Assembly (NCBI GenBank): GCA_021106665.1
Contig: JAIOTR010000383.1
Span: 1-7,326 of the forward strand
Length of the DNA: 7,326 nucleotides
Origin: Bacteroidales bacterium
GTDB taxonomy: Bacteria > Bacteroidota > Bacteroidia > Bacteroidales > JAADJA01
Direction: 5' to 3'
The first letter of the stretch is position 1, and each line of letters opens with the position of its first letter. Shown here piece after piece: positions 5,732-7,326 of the stretch. The position numbers were made by a program, and so were the translations under genes. The notes beneath the pieces are model-generated. The model was not told the DNA's origin. It made no database searches and worked only from the letters and a program-made list of their open reading frames with translations.

Positions 5732-7198
5732 TTATTCAATATCCCAGACAGCGCCATCCTTTGTGTCCCTGATTTTTATATCAATTTTGGATAAATTATC
5801 ACGAATCAAATCAGAGGTATCCCAATCTTTGTTTTCCCTTGCTTTTTGCCGAATATTGATGATTGTTTCCATTAAGGCATCAACCAATTCATTACTACTT
5901 TCCGATTCTTCTTCCTTAAGACCAAGAATATCAAATACAAATTCCTGCATCAATTGTTTTAATAAAGACAGGTCAGCTGCAGTGATTGTCTCTTTTATAT
6001 CATTAATAGAGTTAATAATGCGAACACCTTCAAACAAATGGGCTATTAATATCGGACTATTGAAGTCATCATTCATGGCCTCATAGCATTTATCTCTTAA
6101 ACCCGGTATGTCAGATGTGGATTTATTTGACGCAGTTAACTTATTTAATGTATTCAAAGAGGTAAATAATTTTTCCAATCCTTTTTCTGCAGCTTGCAAT
6201 GCTTCGTTTGAAAAATCGAGTGGACTCCTGTAATGCGCCTGTAACATAAAAAACCGGATTGCAATTGGGCTGTAAGCTTGTTCTAATAATTTGTGATTTC
6301 CCTTAAAAAAATCATCCAGAGAAATAGCATTTCCCAATGATTTACCCATTTTCTGTCCGTTCAGTGTGATCATATTATTGTGCAGCCAGTATTTGACAGG
6401 CATTTTTTTGTTGGCAGCAACTGATTGGGCAATCTCACATTCGTGATGCGGAAATTGTAGGTCGAGACCACCACCGTGTATGTCAAACTGATCACCAAGG
6501 TACTTTGTTCCCATGGTTGAACATTCGAGGTGCCAGCCAGGATATCCTTCGCTCCACGGCGACGGCCAGTGCATCAAATGTTCGGGATCGGCTTTTTTCC
6601 AAAGGGAAAAATCAAAATTATTTTTCTTCTCCTCCTGACCCTCCAGTTCACGGGTATAAGCTAAAAGTTCATCAATATTCCTTCCTGACAGTACACCGTA
6701 TTTATGTTGAGAATTGTATTTTTCAATATCAAAATAGACCGAACCATTTTTCTCATATGCAAAACCTGCATCAAGTATCTTTCTGATCATTTCAATTTGT
6801 TCAATAATATGACCGGAAGCATGAGGTTCAATACTCGGACGTAAAACATTAAGTTTATCCATGGCTGCGTGATACTGGTTGGTATAAAACTGAACCACCT
6901 CCATTGGTTCAATGTTATCGAGTTTCGCTTTTTTCCCAATCTTGTCTTCACCTTCATCAGCATCTCCCTCCAAATGGCCAACATCGGTAATATTGCGTAC
7001 ATACCTTACCTTATATCCAAGATGAAGCAAATACCTGTATACCATATCAAAGACAATGGCAGGCCGGGCATGGCCGAGATGTGCATCGCCATAAACTGTT
7101 GGACCACAAACATACATGCCCACAAAAGGAGGGCTTATCGGTTCGAATTTTTCTTTTCTTCTGTTTAGCGTATTATATATAAAAAGATTTGGTTCCAT
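5732..7198 (-). CDS. cysS: Cysteinyl-tRNA synthetase
   Basis: This 488-residue class I aminoacyl-tRNA synthetase charges tRNA-Cys with cysteine using ATP in the cytosol. The HIGH motif is HLGH at 40-43, directly after CGPTVYGDA. The KMSKS loop is KMGKS at 283-287 in NGQKMGKSLGN. The four zinc ligands that select cysteine are present as C31, C226, H251 and E255, with the spacing of E. coli C28, C209, H234 and E238. The catalytic core is followed by a helical DALR-type domain (about 345-445) and the small C-terminal tRNA-binding part with DWDTSDLIRDNL. Length is slightly above E. coli (461), partly through an acidic/lysine-rich insertion at about 77-92 after ITDVGH. The ATG gives the standard N-terminus, in which a short peptide precedes the NTLNRRKEKF segment. 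It appears essential, intact and housekeeping. It is preceded by a 64-base gap that may carry its promoter. Confidence 0.98.
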   Translation of the reverse strand: MEPNLFIYNTLNRRKEKFEPISPPFVGMYVCGPTVYGDAHLGHARPAIVFDMVYRYLLHLGYKVRYVRNITDVGHLEGDADEGEDKIGKKAKLDNIEPMEVVQFYTNQYHAAMDKLNVLRPSIEPHASGHIIEQIEMIRKILDAGFAYEKNGSVYFDIEKYNSQHKYGVLSGRNIDELLAYTRELEGQEEKKNNFDFSLWKKADPEHLMHWPSPWSEGYPGWHLECSTMGTKYLGDQFDIHGGGLDLQFPHHECEIAQSVAANKKMPVKYWLHNNMITLNGQKMGKSLGNAISLDDFFKGNHKLLEQAYSPIAIRFFMLQAHYRSPLDFSNEALQAAEKGLEKLFTSLNTLNKLTASNKSTSDIPGLRDKCYEAMNDDFNSPILIAHLFEGVRIINSINDIKETITAADLSLLKQLMQEFVFDILGLKEEESESSNELVDALMETIINIRQKARENKDWDTSDLIRDNLSKIDIKIRDTKDGAVWDIE

Positions 7199-7234
7199 TA
7201 AATTGCTTAATTATTTTGTGAAACAACAATAAAG

Positions 7235-7252
7235 TACACAAAATTACACAAA
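7235..7252 (-). promoter_or_regulatory. Short direct repeat with a -7-like element upstream of cysS
   Basis: TACACAAA occurs twice, at 7235-7242 and 7245-7252, a 10-base period, or about one helical turn. On the minus strand the overlap reads TAATTTTG (7239-7246), a match to the Bacteroidota -7 consensus TAnnTTTG, 40 bases before the cysS ATG. No good -33 box is seen. A promoter or operator for cysS is possible, but the motif is short and AT-rich. Confidence 0.3.
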
Positions 7253-7262
7253 GGATTTATAA

Positions 7263-7326
7263 TTAATACAGCTCTAGGAGTTTCGTTTTTACAAAGTCAC
7301 TATCGGGATTGATATCAAATACAATC
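7263..7326 (-). CDS. C-terminal end of an unidentified gene running off the right edge
   Basis: On the minus strand an open frame enters from the right edge and ends at TAA (7263-7265), giving 20 residues that begin IVFDINPDSDF and end KLLELY. The composition (charged helix with a leucine-rich end) looks like a real protein terminus, and the position 64 bases ahead of cysS on the same strand suits a gene end. The fragment is too short to identify and could be a chance frame. Confidence 0.45.
   Translation of the reverse strand, partial: IVFDINPDSDFVKTKLLELY

Noticed and set aside
5682..6086. Plus-strand open frame of 134 codons
   Set aside because: It lies mostly opposite the C-terminal part of cysS, which is certain. 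The serine/isoleucine-rich translation is typical of antisense to AT-rich coding DNA.
6505..7168. Plus-strand frames of 93 and 99 codons, and a minus-strand frame at 6787-7002
   Set aside because: All overlap the cysS core in other frames, where the zinc ligands and the HLGH motif show which frame is real.
1..7326. Search for CRISPR arrays, tRNA genes, insertion sequences or phage and defence genes
   Set aside because: No regularly spaced repeats, transposase motifs, terminal inverted repeats with target duplications, or tRNA-like cloverleaf were seen. Gaps between genes are all under about 130 bases.

Overview
The window looks like a piece of a Bacteroidota chromosome. The DNA is AT-rich, and one protein ends in a type IX secretion (T9SS) C-terminal sorting domain, a system essentially restricted to this phylum. 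Several exported proteins have signal peptides ending in A-Q or G-Q, and start codons lack clear Shine-Dalgarno sequences, which is also usual there. A placement near Bacteroidales/Marinilabiliales is possible but cannot be fixed from this sequence.

Layout: the left edge (3-569, + strand) holds the C-terminal part of a SIMPL/DUF541 envelope protein. All other genes lie on the minus strand and converge on it at about 570-612. In minus-strand order these are: the last 20 codons of an unidentified gene (7263-7326); cysS, cysteinyl-tRNA synthetase (5732-7198); a T9SS-exported protein built from two copies of one domain (4194-5636), followed by a clear Rho-independent terminator (4135-4155); then four closely packed genes. 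These four are a membrane-anchored SGNH/GDSL hydrolase (2956-4092), an outer-membrane beta-barrel protein (2208-2930), a DNPH1/Rcl-type deoxynucleotide N-hydrolase (1775-2197) and an exported CrtC/AttH-like lipocalin-fold protein (613-1764). Gaps of 25, 10 and 10 bases suggest that they form one transcription unit starting after the terminator.

How they fit together: cysS is housekeeping. Most other products act in or beyond the cell envelope (SIMPL protein, T9SS cargo, SGNH hydrolase, beta-barrel, CrtC-like protein). The DNPH1 homologue is the cytosolic exception and is the most confidently interpretable enzyme after cysS, because every active-site residue known from mammalian DNPH1 is visible. 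No single pathway is obvious for the four-gene unit. I see no mobile element, CRISPR array, defence system or RNA gene, and most of the window is ordinary. The items most worth a second look are the DNPH1 homologue and the exported CrtC-like protein inside an envelope-gene operon.
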